Shown: positions 32,587-45,628, numbered from the stretch's first letter. The stretch is 64,000 bases of DNA from Malaciobacter marinus (GCF_003544855.1 NZ_CP032101.1:1240001-1304000), one strand, 5' to 3'. Numbers and translations: made by a program. The notes: generated by a model from the sequence alone, not told the origin.

Positions 32587-34044
32587 TTAGAATTTCCAAG
32601 AGATTTTACCAGATAAAGTTTGATTAGAAAAAGAGCTGTCTCTTCCTTCATAATTATACTCAAATCTAAAATCAACATCTTCAGAGATATTAGTTTTAAA
32701 GCCAATACCAACTTCATAAGAAAACTTAGATAAATCCATACCCTTAGTAGTAAAAGCTAAATCAGAACTACCAGCATAAGAAGAGGTAGAAGTATTATCA
32801 CTTTGTTTTAAATCATAGTTAATCATAGCATTTGATAAAAGAGTAAAAGAGTTATTTAATTTATATTCAAAATCAGCCCCAATACCAAGCTTAAAAGAAC
32901 TAGTAGAAAATTTATCAACTTTTAAATTAAGAGCATTTGCACCACTTTCTTTATAAGAAGGATTTTTCATATAAGTATACATTCCTCTAATAGTTGGAAC
33001 AAAAAGAAGATTATCATTAAGTTGCATATTCTTAATAAGCCTTAAAGAAGCAGAAGCAATTTTACCATTAAAATCAGAAGTGGCAGTAGTATTAGTAGTA
33101 TGTTCTTTTCTAGAAGTTTTAGTATCTTGAATACCTAAACTTAATTGATAAAACAAAAAAGTATCTTTGTCAAAAATAGGAGTACTACCATAAGCAACAA
33201 GATTATAAATATCTAAATCACTAGATTGAGATACATTATTTGTATCAATGTCCCCAGAAGCATAAACAAAAGCCAATCCAAATCTACTATTATTTCCAAA
33301 CTCTTTATCAGCACCAATAGCAAAACCATAAGAGTCAAAATCATAACCATCATAGCCATCTTTATCATCTTGAGAAGCCTTAGAAACAAAAGCTTTATAC
33401 CAAGCATTATCATTAGAAAGCATATCATCACCAGAGTTAGCACCTCTTAAAGTAGAAATACCTCTAATACCAAGTTGTCTTCCAGAAACAACACTACCAA
33501 TAGTTTGTTGAACTTGATTAGAACTATTAGCTAAAGCAGTAGCAACAACAGGAGTTGTTTCCTTAACAGCTTGTGCAACTTCTTTATCAGTCTTAGTATT
33601 AAGTGAAGAGATAAATCCACCTAAATCATTTCCCTTATCTTTTATCTTATCTAAAACCCTTGCGGCATTTCTACTATTCTTATTATTCTTACTATTTTTA
33701 TTATCAGCATTATCTATTGATTTTTTTATTGTTTTTGAATTATCTTCATTAGGTTTAGGCTTATTTAAAACTAAATGCAATGTACTCTCTTTTTGAATAT
33801 TATAATCAGATAAGGTTCTTCCTTCTTCTAATTGTTTACCAGCAAAAATTACTCTTTGTGAATATGGAGGTATTCCCTCTTTATCTTGAATTTTTGCTTT
33901 AATATTTTCTATACTGTCACTTGCTTCTACATCAAGAGTAATTGTTTTTCCAGTTAATGTTTTAACAAAAATTTGCATTGCCATAAGGTTTGAAGAGCAA
34001 ATAAGCAAAATTGCAAAAACTTTTAAATATGTTCTATTTTTCAT
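32587..34044 (-). CDS. Secreted ubiquitin-autotransporter fusion protein
   Basis: A 485-residue protein; ATG at 34042-34044 with AAGGAA, 6 bases ahead. Residues 1-22 are a Sec signal ending LMA. Residues 23-93 are a ubiquitin: starting [20 protein letters not shown], it differs from human ubiquitin at only 8 of 71 positions (E16D, P19A, T22S, V26I, D39Y, Q40S, L43V, D52E). All seven lysines, the L8/I44/V70 patch and H68 are kept. The C-terminal RLRGG is replaced by an Asn/Lys-rich linker ([11 protein letters not shown]). A helix (about 126-190) leads to an autotransporter beta-domain (about 213-485) ending SGKISWKF, with the terminal Phe of the BAM signal. The passenger is thus essentially ubiquitin alone, probably displayed on or released from the cell surface. 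Codon use is as AT-rich as its neighbours. The domain calls are strong; the function is unknown. Confidence 0.95.
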   Translation of the reverse strand: MKNRTYLKVFAILLICSSNLMAMQIFVKTLTGKTITLDVEASDSIENIKAKIQDKEGIPPYSQRVIFAGKQLEEGRTLSDYNIQKESTLHLVLNKPKPNEDNSKTIKKSIDNADNKNSKNNKNSRNAARVLDKIKDKGNDLGGFISSLNTKTDKEVAQAVKETTPVVATALANSSNQVQQTIGSVVSGRQLGIRGISTLRGANSGDDMLSNDNAWYKAFVSKASQDDKDGYDGYDFDSYGFAIGADKEFGNNSRFGLAFVYASGDIDTNNVSQSSDLDIYNLVAYGSTPIFDKDTFLFYQLSLGIQDTKTSRKEHTTNTTATSDFNGKIASASLRLIKNMQLNDNLLFVPTIRGMYTYMKNPSYKESGANALNLKVDKFSTSSFKLGIGADFEYKLNNSFTLLSNAMINYDLKQSDNTSTSSYAGSSDLAFTTKGMDLSKFSYEVGIGFKTNISEDVDFRFEYNYEGRDSSFSNQTLSGKISWKF

Positions 34045-34105
34045 ATATTTCCTTAAGTATAATATAAAAGTAATTTTATCTTTTAAAAGTCGCACAAAAG
34101 TCTCA

Positions 34106-34939
34106 TTATCTATTTTTTTTAATATTTTTCAATATTTTATTCCAATTATCTAGCCATTTTTTTGAATGAGTGAAACCATCTAAAAGCATAAAGTCAATAT
34201 TTTTTTTATTTTTAAATTTATTGTAGTAAGAAAAAAAGACTTCTTTACTTACAATATTGTCATCTTTACCTATTAAATGAACTTGAGAAATATGTTCAAG
34301 CTTTTTTGTATAGTTTGCAGGATTTAAAGAACCATAAAGTGAAGTATATGAGTTTGTATAGGTCCAAAAATCAGTATCTAAATTACCTGCAATTGATATT
34401 AAAAGCTTTATATCATCTCTTTTTATAGCTACTAGTGAAGCTATAGTGGCTCCACCTGAATATCCTATAAGAGTAAATTCTATACTTTTATTTTTAGCAA
34501 TTTTATTAAGTACTTCATTATATGCTTTTATAATTTCACTTGAAAATCTATGGCTAGTCCAATACTTTTTTTTGCATTTATTATTAAAAATATATTGACA
34601 AGGTCTAGCAAGATAGATACTACACTCATTTTTTTCTTTTAAAAATAGTTTCATTGCTAAAGGATTAATAGGAGTAGGGTTAGAAGATATTTTATCTGTT
34701 CTTATCCACGATAAACCATCTCCTTCAATATAAACATCTAAGTTATTACATTTATTTGTTTTATATTCTAATGAAAAAATATCAAAACTATCAGTTTTAT
34801 AAATAACTTTTTGTATATTTTTATTTTTTTTTAACTCTTTTTGCATAATTTTAACTCTTTGTTCTAAAGAGTAAGACTTAGAACTGCAAGCAATAAAAAG
34901 AAAACTAACGATAATTAATAATAGAATATTTTTATACAT
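34106..34939 (-). CDS. Lipoprotein alpha/beta hydrolase
   Basis: A 277-residue protein with a lipobox ([10 protein letters not shown], Cys18) and an alpha/beta-hydrolase core. The nucleophile elbow is IGYSGGAT near 148-155, the acid and His lie in [10 protein letters not shown] and DGFTHSKKW near 225-262, and an SWIRTDKIS motif precedes it. The family is uncharacterised outer-membrane hydrolases seen near secreted proteins. Sixty-one bases downstream on the same strand is the ubiquitin-autotransporter gene, with no terminator between, so co-transcription is possible. Confidence 0.75.
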   Translation of the reverse strand: MYKNILLLIIVSFLFIACSSKSYSLEQRVKIMQKELKKNKNIQKVIYKTDSFDIFSLEYKTNKCNNLDVYIEGDGLSWIRTDKISSNPTPINPLAMKLFLKEKNECSIYLARPCQYIFNNKCKKKYWTSHRFSSEIIKAYNEVLNKIAKNKSIEFTLIGYSGGATIASLVAIKRDDIKLLISIAGNLDTDFWTYTNSYTSLYGSLNPANYTKKLEHISQVHLIGKDDNIVSKEVFFSYYNKFKNKKNIDFMLLDGFTHSKKWLDNWNKILKNIKKNR

Positions 34940-34970
34940 AAATGACTCTTTTTAGTAAATTATAAAAAAA

Positions 34971-35444
34971 CTATTTATTTTTTGTAGCCATCATTCTTAA
35001 CTCTTTTCTTTTAATTGCATCGCTATATCTTCTTTTGTCATCTTCAGTTACAAGCTCTAATTGTGGTACTGTCTTTGCATTTCCATCTTCATCAACAGCA
35101 ACCATTGTAAAATAACATACATTTGTATTTTTTATTGAATTGTCTCTTGTATCTTCTGATATTACTTTTATTCCTATTTCCATTGAAGTTCTTCCTGTAT
35201 AATTTACACTTGCATGAAATGTAACTAATGAACCTACTTTAATTGGATTTTTGAATAATACCATATCAACAGATAGTGTAACTGCAAAATGCCCTGTATA
35301 TCTAGCTGCACATGCATATGCAACATGATCAAGCATCTTTAAAATCTCTCCACCATGTACATTCTTTCCTGTAAAATTTGCTTTGTCTGGAGTCATTAAC
35401 ATAGTCATTGTAAGTGATTTTTCACGCTTTACATTTTGAATCAT
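34971..35444 (-). CDS. Acyl-CoA thioesterase, hotdog fold (copy 2)
   Basis: A 157-residue single hotdog domain. The family pattern is ANFTGKNVHGGEILKMLDHVAYACAARY, with the catalytic-region Asp/Glu, then DMVLFKNPIKVGSLVTF, TGRTSMEIGIKV and NVCYFTMVAVDEDGN. It matches YciA/BACH-type thioesterases that split fatty acyl-CoA. It shares long identical blocks with the next gene upstream, so the two arose by tandem duplication. ATG at 35442-35444. Confidence 0.85.
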   Translation of the reverse strand: MIQNVKREKSLTMTMLMTPDKANFTGKNVHGGEILKMLDHVAYACAARYTGHFAVTLSVDMVLFKNPIKVGSLVTFHASVNYTGRTSMEIGIKVISEDTRDNSIKNTNVCYFTMVAVDEDGNAKTVPQLELVTEDDKRRYSDAIKRKELRMMATKNK

Positions 35445-35536
35445 AAATTTTACCTTTATTTTTTTATGATTATAAAGCAGTTTAATAGCATGAGAGTAAC
35501 TTTGTAACTTAGTAAAGAAAAAATTATCTAAAAGAG

Positions 35537-35570
35537 AGAAAAAGTAACATTTTAAAATATTACTTTTTCT
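35537..35570 (-). terminator. Putative terminator of the thioesterase copy 1 gene
   Basis: An 11-bp stem pairs 35537-35547 with 35560-35570; one arm includes the stop codon region of the thioesterase copy 1 gene. The inner part (ATTTT/AAAAT) extends the stem. Downstream on the minus strand is a T-rich CTCTCTTTTAGAT. Confidence 0.4.
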
Positions 35571-36042
35571 TCTTTTTCATTTTATCTCTAAAGTTTCTTC
35601 TTTTTATAGCTTTTTTATATCTTCTTTTTTCTTTTTTTGTAATAGGTTCATATTTAGGAACAGGCTTTGGTTTCATATTTTCATCAACTGAAATCATAGT
35701 AAAATAACAAGTGTTTGTATGTACCTTTTCTTTTGTTTTTACATCTTGTGAAACAACTTTTATTCCTACTTCCATTGAAGTAGTTCCTGTGTAGTTTATT
35801 TTTGCTTTAAATGTAACTAATGAACCAACTTTTATTGGATTTTTAAATAAGACCATATCAGAAGATAATGTTACAACATAAGTTTTACAATATTGTGTTG
35901 CACAAGCATATGCTACTTGATCAAGTAGCCTTAAAATCTCTCCTCCATGGACATTGATTCCTGAAAAGTTTGCCATACTTGGAGTCATCAACATACTAAG
36001 TTTTATCTTTGTTGGCAATTCTCTTTTTATTTTTTCTTCCAT
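35560..36042 (-). CDS. Acyl-CoA thioesterase, hotdog fold (copy 1)
   Basis: A 160-residue hotdog thioesterase with the same blocks as its downstream paralogue, including an identical DMVLFKNPIKVGSLVTF, plus NVHGGEILRLLDQVAYACATQY and TGTTSMEVGIKV. The C-terminus is very basic (KRRNFRDKMKKKKK), unlike the copy. Substrate range cannot be told from the sequence. Ten bases from ligA upstream, so probably in one transcript with it. Confidence 0.85.
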   Translation of the reverse strand: MEEKIKRELPTKIKLSMLMTPSMANFSGINVHGGEILRLLDQVAYACATQYCKTYVVTLSSDMVLFKNPIKVGSLVTFKAKINYTGTTSMEVGIKVVSQDVKTKEKVHTNTCYFTMISVDENMKPKPVPKYEPITKKEKRRYKKAIKRRNFRDKMKKKKK

Positions 36043-36052
36043 TATTTATCCT

Positions 36053-38763
<2,711 letters not shown>

Positions 38764-38896
38764 TAAACTTCCTTTATAAAAATTTATTATACTTTAAAAA
38801 TATAATTTAATAATAAAAAAAATAATATAATTTGTTTTAAGCTTTTTGTTAGTTGATTATATTAATATTATGTATATTTAATGATGGGAGAATATA

Positions 38897-39460
38897 ATGA
38901 TTATTGATTATAAAGATGTTGAAGATTTAAATAGATATAAAATAATGTCAGATACTGTTGTTCCAAGACCAATTGCATGGATAGTTACAGAAGATGAAGG
39001 GGTGATTAATGCAGCACCTTTTTCATACTTTATACCAATTTCTAGTAACCCAGCAACACTAATTGTTTCTATTGGTCAAAAAGAACCAGGAGTACCAAAA
39101 GATACTTTAGCAAATATCTTAAAATGTAAAAAAGCAACAATATGTTTTGTAAATAAGAATAATATAGAAGAGGTAAAACAATCTGCATTATCACTAGAAA
39201 AAAATGAGAGTGAAATAGATAAATTTGAAATAAACGTTCAAAAAGTCTTAGAAGAATATCCAGCAATGATTAGCTCTTCACAAACTGCACTTTTTTGCGA
39301 ACTATATGATACTATCAATATCCCTGGAAAAACTACTCCATTGATTTTAGAAATTAAAAAACAATTTATTGAAGATGATAGAATAGATGAAAAATTCCAT
39401 GTTAATGTTGATAATGTAGGAAGATGTGGAGCTTATTTTAAAGCAATGGTAAATCTATAA
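38897..39460 (+). CDS. Flavin reductase family protein (FMN-binding split barrel)
   Basis: A 187-residue split-barrel flavoprotein. Visible are TVVPRPIAWIVTEDEG, NAAPFSYFIPISSNPATLIVSIG (the FMN phosphate site) and DTLANILKCKKATICFVN. It matches the Flavin_Reduct family, which gives reduced FMN to monooxygenases or acts as a stand-alone oxidoreductase. No monooxygenase partner is encoded next to it. GGGAG lies 6 bases before the ATG. Confidence 0.75.
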   Translation: MIIDYKDVEDLNRYKIMSDTVVPRPIAWIVTEDEGVINAAPFSYFIPISSNPATLIVSIGQKEPGVPKDTLANILKCKKATICFVNKNNIEEVKQSALSLEKNESEIDKFEINVQKVLEEYPAMISSSQTALFCELYDTINIPGKTTPLILEIKKQFIEDDRIDEKFHVNVDNVGRCGAYFKAMVNL

Positions 39461-39505
39461 ATAAAAATTATTTTATACTGAGTATTTTTCAATTAGACAA
39501 AATTT

Positions 39506-39535
39506 TTGCCACTTTTTATACTTTTTATGTATAAT
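39506..39535 (+). promoter_or_regulatory. Sigma-70-type promoter of the BCCT gene
   Basis: TTGCCA (39506-39511), an 18-base spacer and TATAAT (39530-39535). A leader of about 28 bases and AAAAAGG follow, ahead of the ATG at 39570. The spacing and both hexamers are close to consensus. Confidence 0.6.
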
Positions 39536-39569
39536 AGGAGACTAATTTAATAAAAAGGATAAAAATTAA

Positions 39570-41576
39570 ATGGGTAGTAGTAATAAAAAAATTAACTCAA
39601 CAATTTTAAAACCTGTATTTTATCCATCAGTAATAGTAATTGCAGTTCTTGTAATATTTGCAGTGATGGTACCACAAGTTGCAGGTGAAGTTTTTAATGG
39701 TGTAAAAGGATTTCTTGCGGAAAAATTCGGATGGCTTTATATGTTAAGTGTAGGTATATTTAGTCTTTTCGCAGTATTTTTAGCAATTTCTCCTTTTGGT
39801 AGATTTAAACTTGGACCTGACCAGTCTAAACCAGCATATACTTATGCTTCATGGTTTGCAATGCTTTTTAGTGCTGGTATGGGTATTGGTTTAATGTTTT
39901 GGGGTGTAGCTGAACCTGTTATGCATTATGGTGCGCCTCCAACTGGGGATAAAGAAACAATAGAAGCTGCTAAACAAGCTATGAGAATTACTTTTTTTCA
40001 CTGGGGCTTACATGCATGGGCAATTTATGCAGTAGTTGGATTGGTATTAGCTTACTTCTCTTTTAGACATGGTTTACCACTTTCTATAAGATCTGCACTT
40101 TATCCTATGATTGGAGATAAAATCTACGGAAAAGTAGGGCATACTGTTGATACAATTGCAATACTTGGAACTATTTTGGGTGTAGCTACTTCATTAGGTC
40201 TTGGAGTTTTACAAGTTAATGCAGGTTTAAACTATATTTTTGATATACCTGTTGGTCTTACAACACAAATTATACTAATTGCTATTATTACAACTATGGC
40301 AACTGTTTCTGTTGTTTTAGGACTTGATGGCGGAATCAAAAGATTATCTGAACTAAATCTTTATTTAGCAATTGCACTTGTTGCTTTTATTTTTTTAGTA
40401 GGACCTACATTTTTTCTACTTGGTGCATTAGTTGAAAATATTGGTAATTACCTAACTCATGTTGTGCAAATGACATTTAATCAATATATTTATGAAGATA
40501 CAAAATGGATGGGATGGTGGACTTTCTTCTATTGGGCTTGGTGGATTGCTTGGGCACCTTTTGTAGGGATGTTTATTGCAAGAGTATCAAGAGGTAGAAC
40601 AATAAGAGAGTTTGTTCTTGGTGTTTTATTTGTTCCTGTAGGATTTACATTTATATGGATGACTGTTTTTGGAAATAGTGCACTTTATGCTATTATGAAT
40701 GAAGGCTTTACAGCACTAAGTTCAGCAGTATCAGCTGATGTTTCAACAGCTTTATTTAAATTTTTAGAACATTTTCCTTTTTCAAGTATTATTTCTATTA
40801 TTGCAATTATTTTAGTTATTACATTTTTTGTAACTTCTTCTGATTCAGGTTCATTAGTAGTTGATACTATTTCAAGTGGAGGAAGAGAAAATAATCCAGT
40901 TTGGCAAAGAATTTTCTGGGCAGTTCTTGAGGGTGTTGTTGCAGCAGCATTATTAGTTGCAGGAGGGTTAGAAGCCTTACAAGCTGCTTCTATTGCCATT
41001 GCTTTACCCTTTGCTGTAATTATGATAATTGCTTCTTGGGGACTTTATAAAGCTTTACATTTAGAAGCTATTAGATACGATTCCCTTCAACATCATATGA
41101 ATGCAGGACGACATGGAGAGATAAGTGGTACTTGGCAAAATAGGTTAAGCAGACTTATTGAATTTCCAGATTCAAGTGAAACAAGAAGATATATTAATGA
41201 AGATGTTGTTAATTCAATGCATATTGTTGAAGAAGAGCTTGAAAAACATGGTTGGAATGTTGAAGTTGCAAATGACAAAGAAAAAGGTATTTCAATTTTA
41301 ACAGTAGAACATAATGGTGATCTTGATTTTGTTTATGAAGTGAGATTTAGAAGATACGATATGCCAACATATGCATTCCCAGAATCAATAAATCCAAATC
41401 ATGAACAGAAAAAATATGCAAGAGCAGAAGTACATTTACAAGATGGAAATAAATCATATGATATATATGGTTATGAATCTGATGTTGTTGCTAGTGATAT
41501 TATTGATCAGTTTGAAAAACACAGACATTTCTTACATATTACTTCAGGATTAAATCCTGTTATTCCAATAGATTAA
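39570..41576 (+). CDS. BCCT family betaine/choline/carnitine transporter
   Basis: A 668-residue secondary transporter with 12 hydrophobic segments. The glycine stretch SAGMGIGLMFWGVAEP (near 110-125) is the sodium-type motif of BetP-like carriers, and the Trp-rich WWTFFYWAWWIAWAPFVGMFIARVSRGRTI is the family signature. A C-terminal cytoplasmic tail of about 150 residues contains a repeated beta/alpha pattern. The substrate is probably glycine betaine or a related compatible solute, which fits a saline habitat. An 11-bp hairpin terminator follows. Confidence 0.9.
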   Translation: MGSSNKKINSTILKPVFYPSVIVIAVLVIFAVMVPQVAGEVFNGVKGFLAEKFGWLYMLSVGIFSLFAVFLAISPFGRFKLGPDQSKPAYTYASWFAMLFSAGMGIGLMFWGVAEPVMHYGAPPTGDKETIEAAKQAMRITFFHWGLHAWAIYAVVGLVLAYFSFRHGLPLSIRSALYPMIGDKIYGKVGHTVDTIAILGTILGVATSLGLGVLQVNAGLNYIFDIPVGLTTQIILIAIITTMATVSVVLGLDGGIKRLSELNLYLAIALVAFIFLVGPTFFLLGALVENIGNYLTHVVQMTFNQYIYEDTKWMGWWTFFYWAWWIAWAPFVGMFIARVSRGRTIREFVLGVLFVPVGFTFIWMTVFGNSALYAIMNEGFTALSSAVSADVSTALFKFLEHFPFSSIISIIAIILVITFFVTSSDSGSLVVDTISSGGRENNPVWQRIFWAVLEGVVAAALLVAGGLEALQAASIAIALPFAVIMIIASWGLYKALHLEAIRYDSLQHHMNAGRHGEISGTWQNRLSRLIEFPDSSETRRYINEDVVNSMHIVEEELEKHGWNVEVANDKEKGISILTVEHNGDLDFVYEVRFRRYDMPTYAFPESINPNHEQKKYARAEVHLQDGNKSYDIYGYESDVVASDIIDQFEKHRHFLHITSGLNPVIPID

Positions 41577-41577
41577 A

Positions 41578-41603
41578 AAAAGCAAGAGTTTTCTCTTGCT
41601 TTT
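41578..41603. terminator. Terminator between BCCT and chemoreceptor genes
   Basis: Perfect 11-bp stem AAAAGCAAGAG (41578-41588) and complement (41593-41603) around TTTT, with flanking A and T runs. It lies between two convergent genes and can act both ways. Confidence 0.85.
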
Positions 41604-41618
41604 AAATCTAAGAGCTTT

Positions 41619-44042
41619 TTAAAAACTTTCCCATTCATCATCTTTTGAATTTTGTGCTTTTATAGGTTCACTACTTTTAGGCGAATGTTTTTTTATTGTT
41701 GTAGAAGTTTTAATTTCTTCTTTTTGTGGTTTATAAGAACTTCTAAGTTCAGGTTCATCTTTTACTACTTCAACTTTTCCTTTTCCATCAAAGCTATTTT
41801 TATTAACATTTTCAACTACTTCTATTGCAATTTTATTAGTTCTTTGTGCAATATCATTTGTTTTATCAGCAATTGCAGCATTCTCTTGTGTAAATTGATC
41901 TAGTTGTCCTACTGCATCTGCAATTTGTGTCATACCAATACTTTGTTCTTTTGCAGCGTTTGTAACATCATCAATTAGTTTACTTGTATTAAATATTTTT
42001 TCTTCTAATTGACTAAAACCTTCTATCATTTTACTACTTATATTTTTACCACTATTAGCTTTTAAAGTTGCGTCTTCAACTAGTGCTTTTATCTCTTTTG
42101 CAGCTTCTGCACTTCTACTTGCTAGATTTCTTACTTCTGCTGCAACTACTGCAAAGCCTTTTCCTGCTTCACCAGCAGTTGCTGCTTCTACTGCTGCATT
42201 TAATGAAAGTATATTTGTTTGAAATGCTATTTGATCAATTACACTTATTGCTTCATTGATATTTGTAACAGTATCATTTATTTCATCCATAGATTTTACT
42301 GTTTCATTTGCAAATCCTTTACCATCTGATGCAGAAGTTCTAGTTTCATTAGAGATATTTAACATCTCTTGTGCTTTTTGACTTGTTTGCTCAATATTAC
42401 TTGTGATTTCATCAATTGATGCAGCTGTTTGCTCTAAAGATGAAGCTTGACTTGTAGCATTATTACTTAACGTACTTACACTAGAAGACAACTCTTTTGA
42501 ACTATCTTGTAAAGCTTTACCATCTTTTTGATTATCTTGAAGCATATGTGTAACCATTCTATTCATTTGAATTATTTCATTTCCAATTTTACCACATGTA
42601 CTACTATCAAGTTTTGCTGTAAAATCTCTATTTGAATATTTTTCCAAAGTCTGACTGATTTTATTTAAATCTTTTCCAACTAATATTTCAAGATTATTAA
42701 GCATATCATTTAAAAGTTTTTTCAATTCATTTAAAGAGTCTGTTGAAGTGTTTTTTTGAATTCTTTTATCTAAATATCCTTGACCTACTGTATTTACAAT
42801 AGTTTTTACTTCTTCAATTAATGTATTATCCTCTTCTATACCTTTTTGAATTGTTTTTACATTAGAGTTTATACTTTTTGCCATCACTCCAAACTCATCG
42901 TTACTACTAATTATAATCTCTTTTGGGTTTGAACTTTTTTTATTTAAATATTCAAAAAAGTCGTCTAAACCAAGTGAAATAGAAGATAAGTTTTTATTTA
43001 GCTTTCTAATTGAGAAGTATATAACTACTGCAATAATTAAAAGAGCAAATATTCCTGCAATAATTGAAAAATTTCTAATAAAAAATGCAGGAGCCAAATA
43101 CTCATTTACGGGTGCAGTTACAATAAAAGACCAATAATTACCCGTATTACCTATTTTAAAACTTTTTGAGTAGTAGTATGATTCAAGATTTGATACAGTA
43201 GATACTTTATTAAAAGCATAGTCTTTACCTTCTTTTGCTAATTGTAAAGATTTTTTATAATTATCTTGATCTTCTTTAACTATATCTAAAATATTTTTAC
43301 CTAAAAACTCTTTTGTTGGATGTCCTAACATAATTCCATAATGGTCTAAAATAAAAGTATATCCACTATCATATATTTTTATCTTTTTAGTCATATCTGC
43401 AAAAGTATCTAGTACAATATCAACACCAATTGTTCCTAAAAATTCTCCTTTAAAATACATTGGAACTGCAAGAGTTGTCATAAGCACCTCTACACCATTT
43501 ACCGGATATAAATAAGGTTTTGTTATATAGTCTTTACCTGTTCTTTTAGGCCCGCCAATCCACTCTGTTTGTTCATTATAAACTGAACCAGTTTGAATTT
43601 TATATGTTCCATCCCCTCTTACTACATAAGGGTTAAATTGACCAGTTTTATCATGTCCTTCTATATTACTATTTTCAGGAACTGTATCAAAAAATTGACC
43701 TTTATTTTTTATTTTAAACCAAACTCCAATAATCTCAGGATTGTGTTTTAATATAGACTTAAAAAACTCAATTGTCTCTTTCTTATGAAGACTTACATCA
43801 TTTTCTAAGGCTTGTTCAAACTTTGAAGAAAGCATTCTTGTAACAGTTAAGGAGTTAGTAATATTTTGTTGGACTTCTAAAGCATATTTACTAGCAACTT
43901 CTACTACATATTGTTCTGCATCATCTTGTGCAGTTTCATAAGAGTATTTTGATACAAAAAACATTGTTAATCCAAAAGTTAGGATAGTAACACTTAAAAC
44001 TTGTAATAGTAATTTATTACCAAAACTTGAACTTTTTTTCAT
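41619..44042 (-). CDS. Methyl-accepting chemotaxis protein with dCACHE sensor
   Basis: An 807-residue receptor. The ATG at 44040-44042 was chosen because GGAG lies 8 bases ahead; the longer frame starts in non-coding DNA. TM1 at about 8-28, a periplasmic double-CACHE domain (about 35-310; blocks [38 protein letters not shown]), TM2 at about 320-345, HAMP, then a signalling helix with the tip [16 protein letters not shown]. dCACHE domains often bind amino acids or carboxylates; the BCCT neighbour may be a hint only. The C-terminal end (KDDEWESF) is a CheR/CheB-type acidic tail. Confidence 0.85.
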   Translation of the reverse strand: MKKSSSFGNKLLLQVLSVTILTFGLTMFFVSKYSYETAQDDAEQYVVEVASKYALEVQQNITNSLTVTRMLSSKFEQALENDVSLHKKETIEFFKSILKHNPEIIGVWFKIKNKGQFFDTVPENSNIEGHDKTGQFNPYVVRGDGTYKIQTGSVYNEQTEWIGGPKRTGKDYITKPYLYPVNGVEVLMTTLAVPMYFKGEFLGTIGVDIVLDTFADMTKKIKIYDSGYTFILDHYGIMLGHPTKEFLGKNILDIVKEDQDNYKKSLQLAKEGKDYAFNKVSTVSNLESYYYSKSFKIGNTGNYWSFIVTAPVNEYLAPAFFIRNFSIIAGIFALLIIAVVIYFSIRKLNKNLSSISLGLDDFFEYLNKKSSNPKEIIISSNDEFGVMAKSINSNVKTIQKGIEEDNTLIEEVKTIVNTVGQGYLDKRIQKNTSTDSLNELKKLLNDMLNNLEILVGKDLNKISQTLEKYSNRDFTAKLDSSTCGKIGNEIIQMNRMVTHMLQDNQKDGKALQDSSKELSSSVSTLSNNATSQASSLEQTAASIDEITSNIEQTSQKAQEMLNISNETRTSASDGKGFANETVKSMDEINDTVTNINEAISVIDQIAFQTNILSLNAAVEAATAGEAGKGFAVVAAEVRNLASRSAEAAKEIKALVEDATLKANSGKNISSKMIEGFSQLEEKIFNTSKLIDDVTNAAKEQSIGMTQIADAVGQLDQFTQENAAIADKTNDIAQRTNKIAIEVVENVNKNSFDGKGKVEVVKDEPELRSSYKPQKEEIKTSTTIKKHSPKSSEPIKAQNSKDDEWESF

Positions 44043-44119
44043 AATAATTCTCCATAATATTATATATAAATTATTATAGCACATAAAAGTTACACAACAA
44101 AGACAAAAGTGTTAAAAAA

Positions 44120-44150
44120 TATACAGAAGTATATAAAATGCTTCTGTATA
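44120..44150 (-). terminator. Terminator of fumC
   Basis: Stem TATACAGAAG (44120-44129) with its complement (44141-44150) around an 11-base loop, followed on the minus strand by TTTTTT. It lies 11 bases after the fumC stop. Confidence 0.75.
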
Positions 44151-44161
44151 CCACATAAATA

Positions 44162-45559
44162 CTATTTTTTTGGATAAGTCATTTCTTCAGGTTTTACATA
44201 TTTTTCAAACTCTTCTTTGCTTAAAAGTTTTAAATTTAATGCTTCTTCTTTAAGTGTAGTACCATTCTTATGTGCGGTTTTTGCAATTAACGCAGCATTT
44301 TCATAGCCAATATATGGATTCAATGCTGTAACTAACATAAGTGAATCATTTAAATACTTATCTATATTTTCTTTATTTGCTTTAATACCAATGGCACACT
44401 TGTCATTAAATGACACTATTGTATCACTTAGAAGTCTAATTGATTGTAATATGTTATAAGCAATTACAGGTTTAAATACATTTAGTTCAAAATTACCTTG
44501 ACTAGCACTAATGCTAACAGTTGTATGATTTCCCATAACTTGAACAGCAACCATTGTCATAGCTTCACTTTGCGTTGGATTTACTTTACCTGGCATGATT
44601 GAACTTCCTGGCTCATTTTCAGGAATACTAAGCTCTCCAATTCCACATCTAGGACCTGAAGCTAACCATCTTATGTCATTTGCTATTTTCATAAGATTTG
44701 ATGCTAATGCATTTAATGCACCACTTAAAAATACCTCTCCGTCATGAGAAGTTAGTGCATGAAACTTATTTGGGTGAGAAACAAACTTATATTTTGTTTG
44801 TGTTTTTTCATTTAACATTTGACTTACCATACTTGAAAAGTCTGGATGTGAATTCAATCCAGTTCCAACAGCAGTTCCTCCAATAGCAAGTTCAACAATA
44901 TATTTCATACTATCTTCAAGTTGATTTTGCGCTTTTTGTAACATATCAACATAAGCACTTAATTCTTGCCCCAACGTAAGAGGAGTAGCGTCTTGTAGGT
45001 GAGTTCTTCCTATTTTTACTAAGTTCTCAAACTCTTTTACTTTTTTTGTAAAGGTATCTTTTAAAAGTTTTATTGCAGGAAAAAGTTGTTTTTGTAACTC
45101 TAATACAAATGCAATTCTCATTGCAGTAGGGTATGTATCATTTGAACTTTGTCCTTTATTTACATCATCATTTGGATGAACAAGTTTATTTACTCTAAAG
45201 TCTTCACCTAAAATTTCAGTTGCTCTTGAAGCTACTACTTCATTTATATTCATGTTTGATTGTGTACCACTTCCTGTTTGCCAAACAACTAAAGGAAAGT
45301 TACCATCAAGTGATCCCTCACAAACTTCATCGCAAGCTTTTATAATAGCTTGTGTTTTATTATCATCAAGTCTTTCTAATTTGTTATTTACTAATGCACA
45401 AGCTTTTTTTAAATATCCAAAACCTTTTATAACTTCACTTGGCATAGTTTCAGTTCCTATAGGAAAGTTTTCAACACTTCTTTGTGTTTGTGCTGCCCAA
45501 TACTTATCATTTGGTACTTTCATCTCTCCCATAGTATCTTTTTCTATTCTATAATCCAT
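44162..45559 (-). CDS. fumC: Class II fumarate hydratase
   Basis: A 465-residue fumarase of the iron-free class (fumarate to malate). The fumarase signature [11 protein letters not shown] lies near 320-330, with [24 protein letters not shown] and [10 protein letters not shown] all intact. Length is standard. Oxygen- and superoxide-stable class II enzymes cover the citric-acid cycle when class I enzymes fail. A class I fumarase gene lies 1.1 kb upstream. No RBS conflict; terminator at 44120-44150. Confidence 0.95.
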   Translation of the reverse strand: MDYRIEKDTMGEMKVPNDKYWAAQTQRSVENFPIGTETMPSEVIKGFGYLKKACALVNNKLERLDDNKTQAIIKACDEVCEGSLDGNFPLVVWQTGSGTQSNMNINEVVASRATEILGEDFRVNKLVHPNDDVNKGQSSNDTYPTAMRIAFVLELQKQLFPAIKLLKDTFTKKVKEFENLVKIGRTHLQDATPLTLGQELSAYVDMLQKAQNQLEDSMKYIVELAIGGTAVGTGLNSHPDFSSMVSQMLNEKTQTKYKFVSHPNKFHALTSHDGEVFLSGALNALASNLMKIANDIRWLASGPRCGIGELSIPENEPGSSIMPGKVNPTQSEAMTMVAVQVMGNHTTVSISASQGNFELNVFKPVIAYNILQSIRLLSDTIVSFNDKCAIGIKANKENIDKYLNDSLMLVTALNPYIGYENAALIAKTAHKNGTTLKEEALNLKLLSKEEFEKYVKPEEMTYPKK

Positions 45560-45628
45560 CCTTTACTCCTTTTTACATTTGTAAATATTATACCACAAAA
45601 GTTAAATTATGAGAATGGATATCAAAAA

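Noticed and set aside
32587-34044. Ubiquitin as a eukaryotic contaminant or chimeric read join
   Set aside because: The ubiquitin is in frame with a bacterial signal peptide, ribosome site and autotransporter barrel, and its codons match the surrounding genes. Read-level proof is still outside what I can see.
34045-34095. Longer start of the ubiquitin-autotransporter (17 extra residues)
   Set aside because: The ATG at 34044 has AAGGAA at good distance and begins the signal peptide; the extension has neither.
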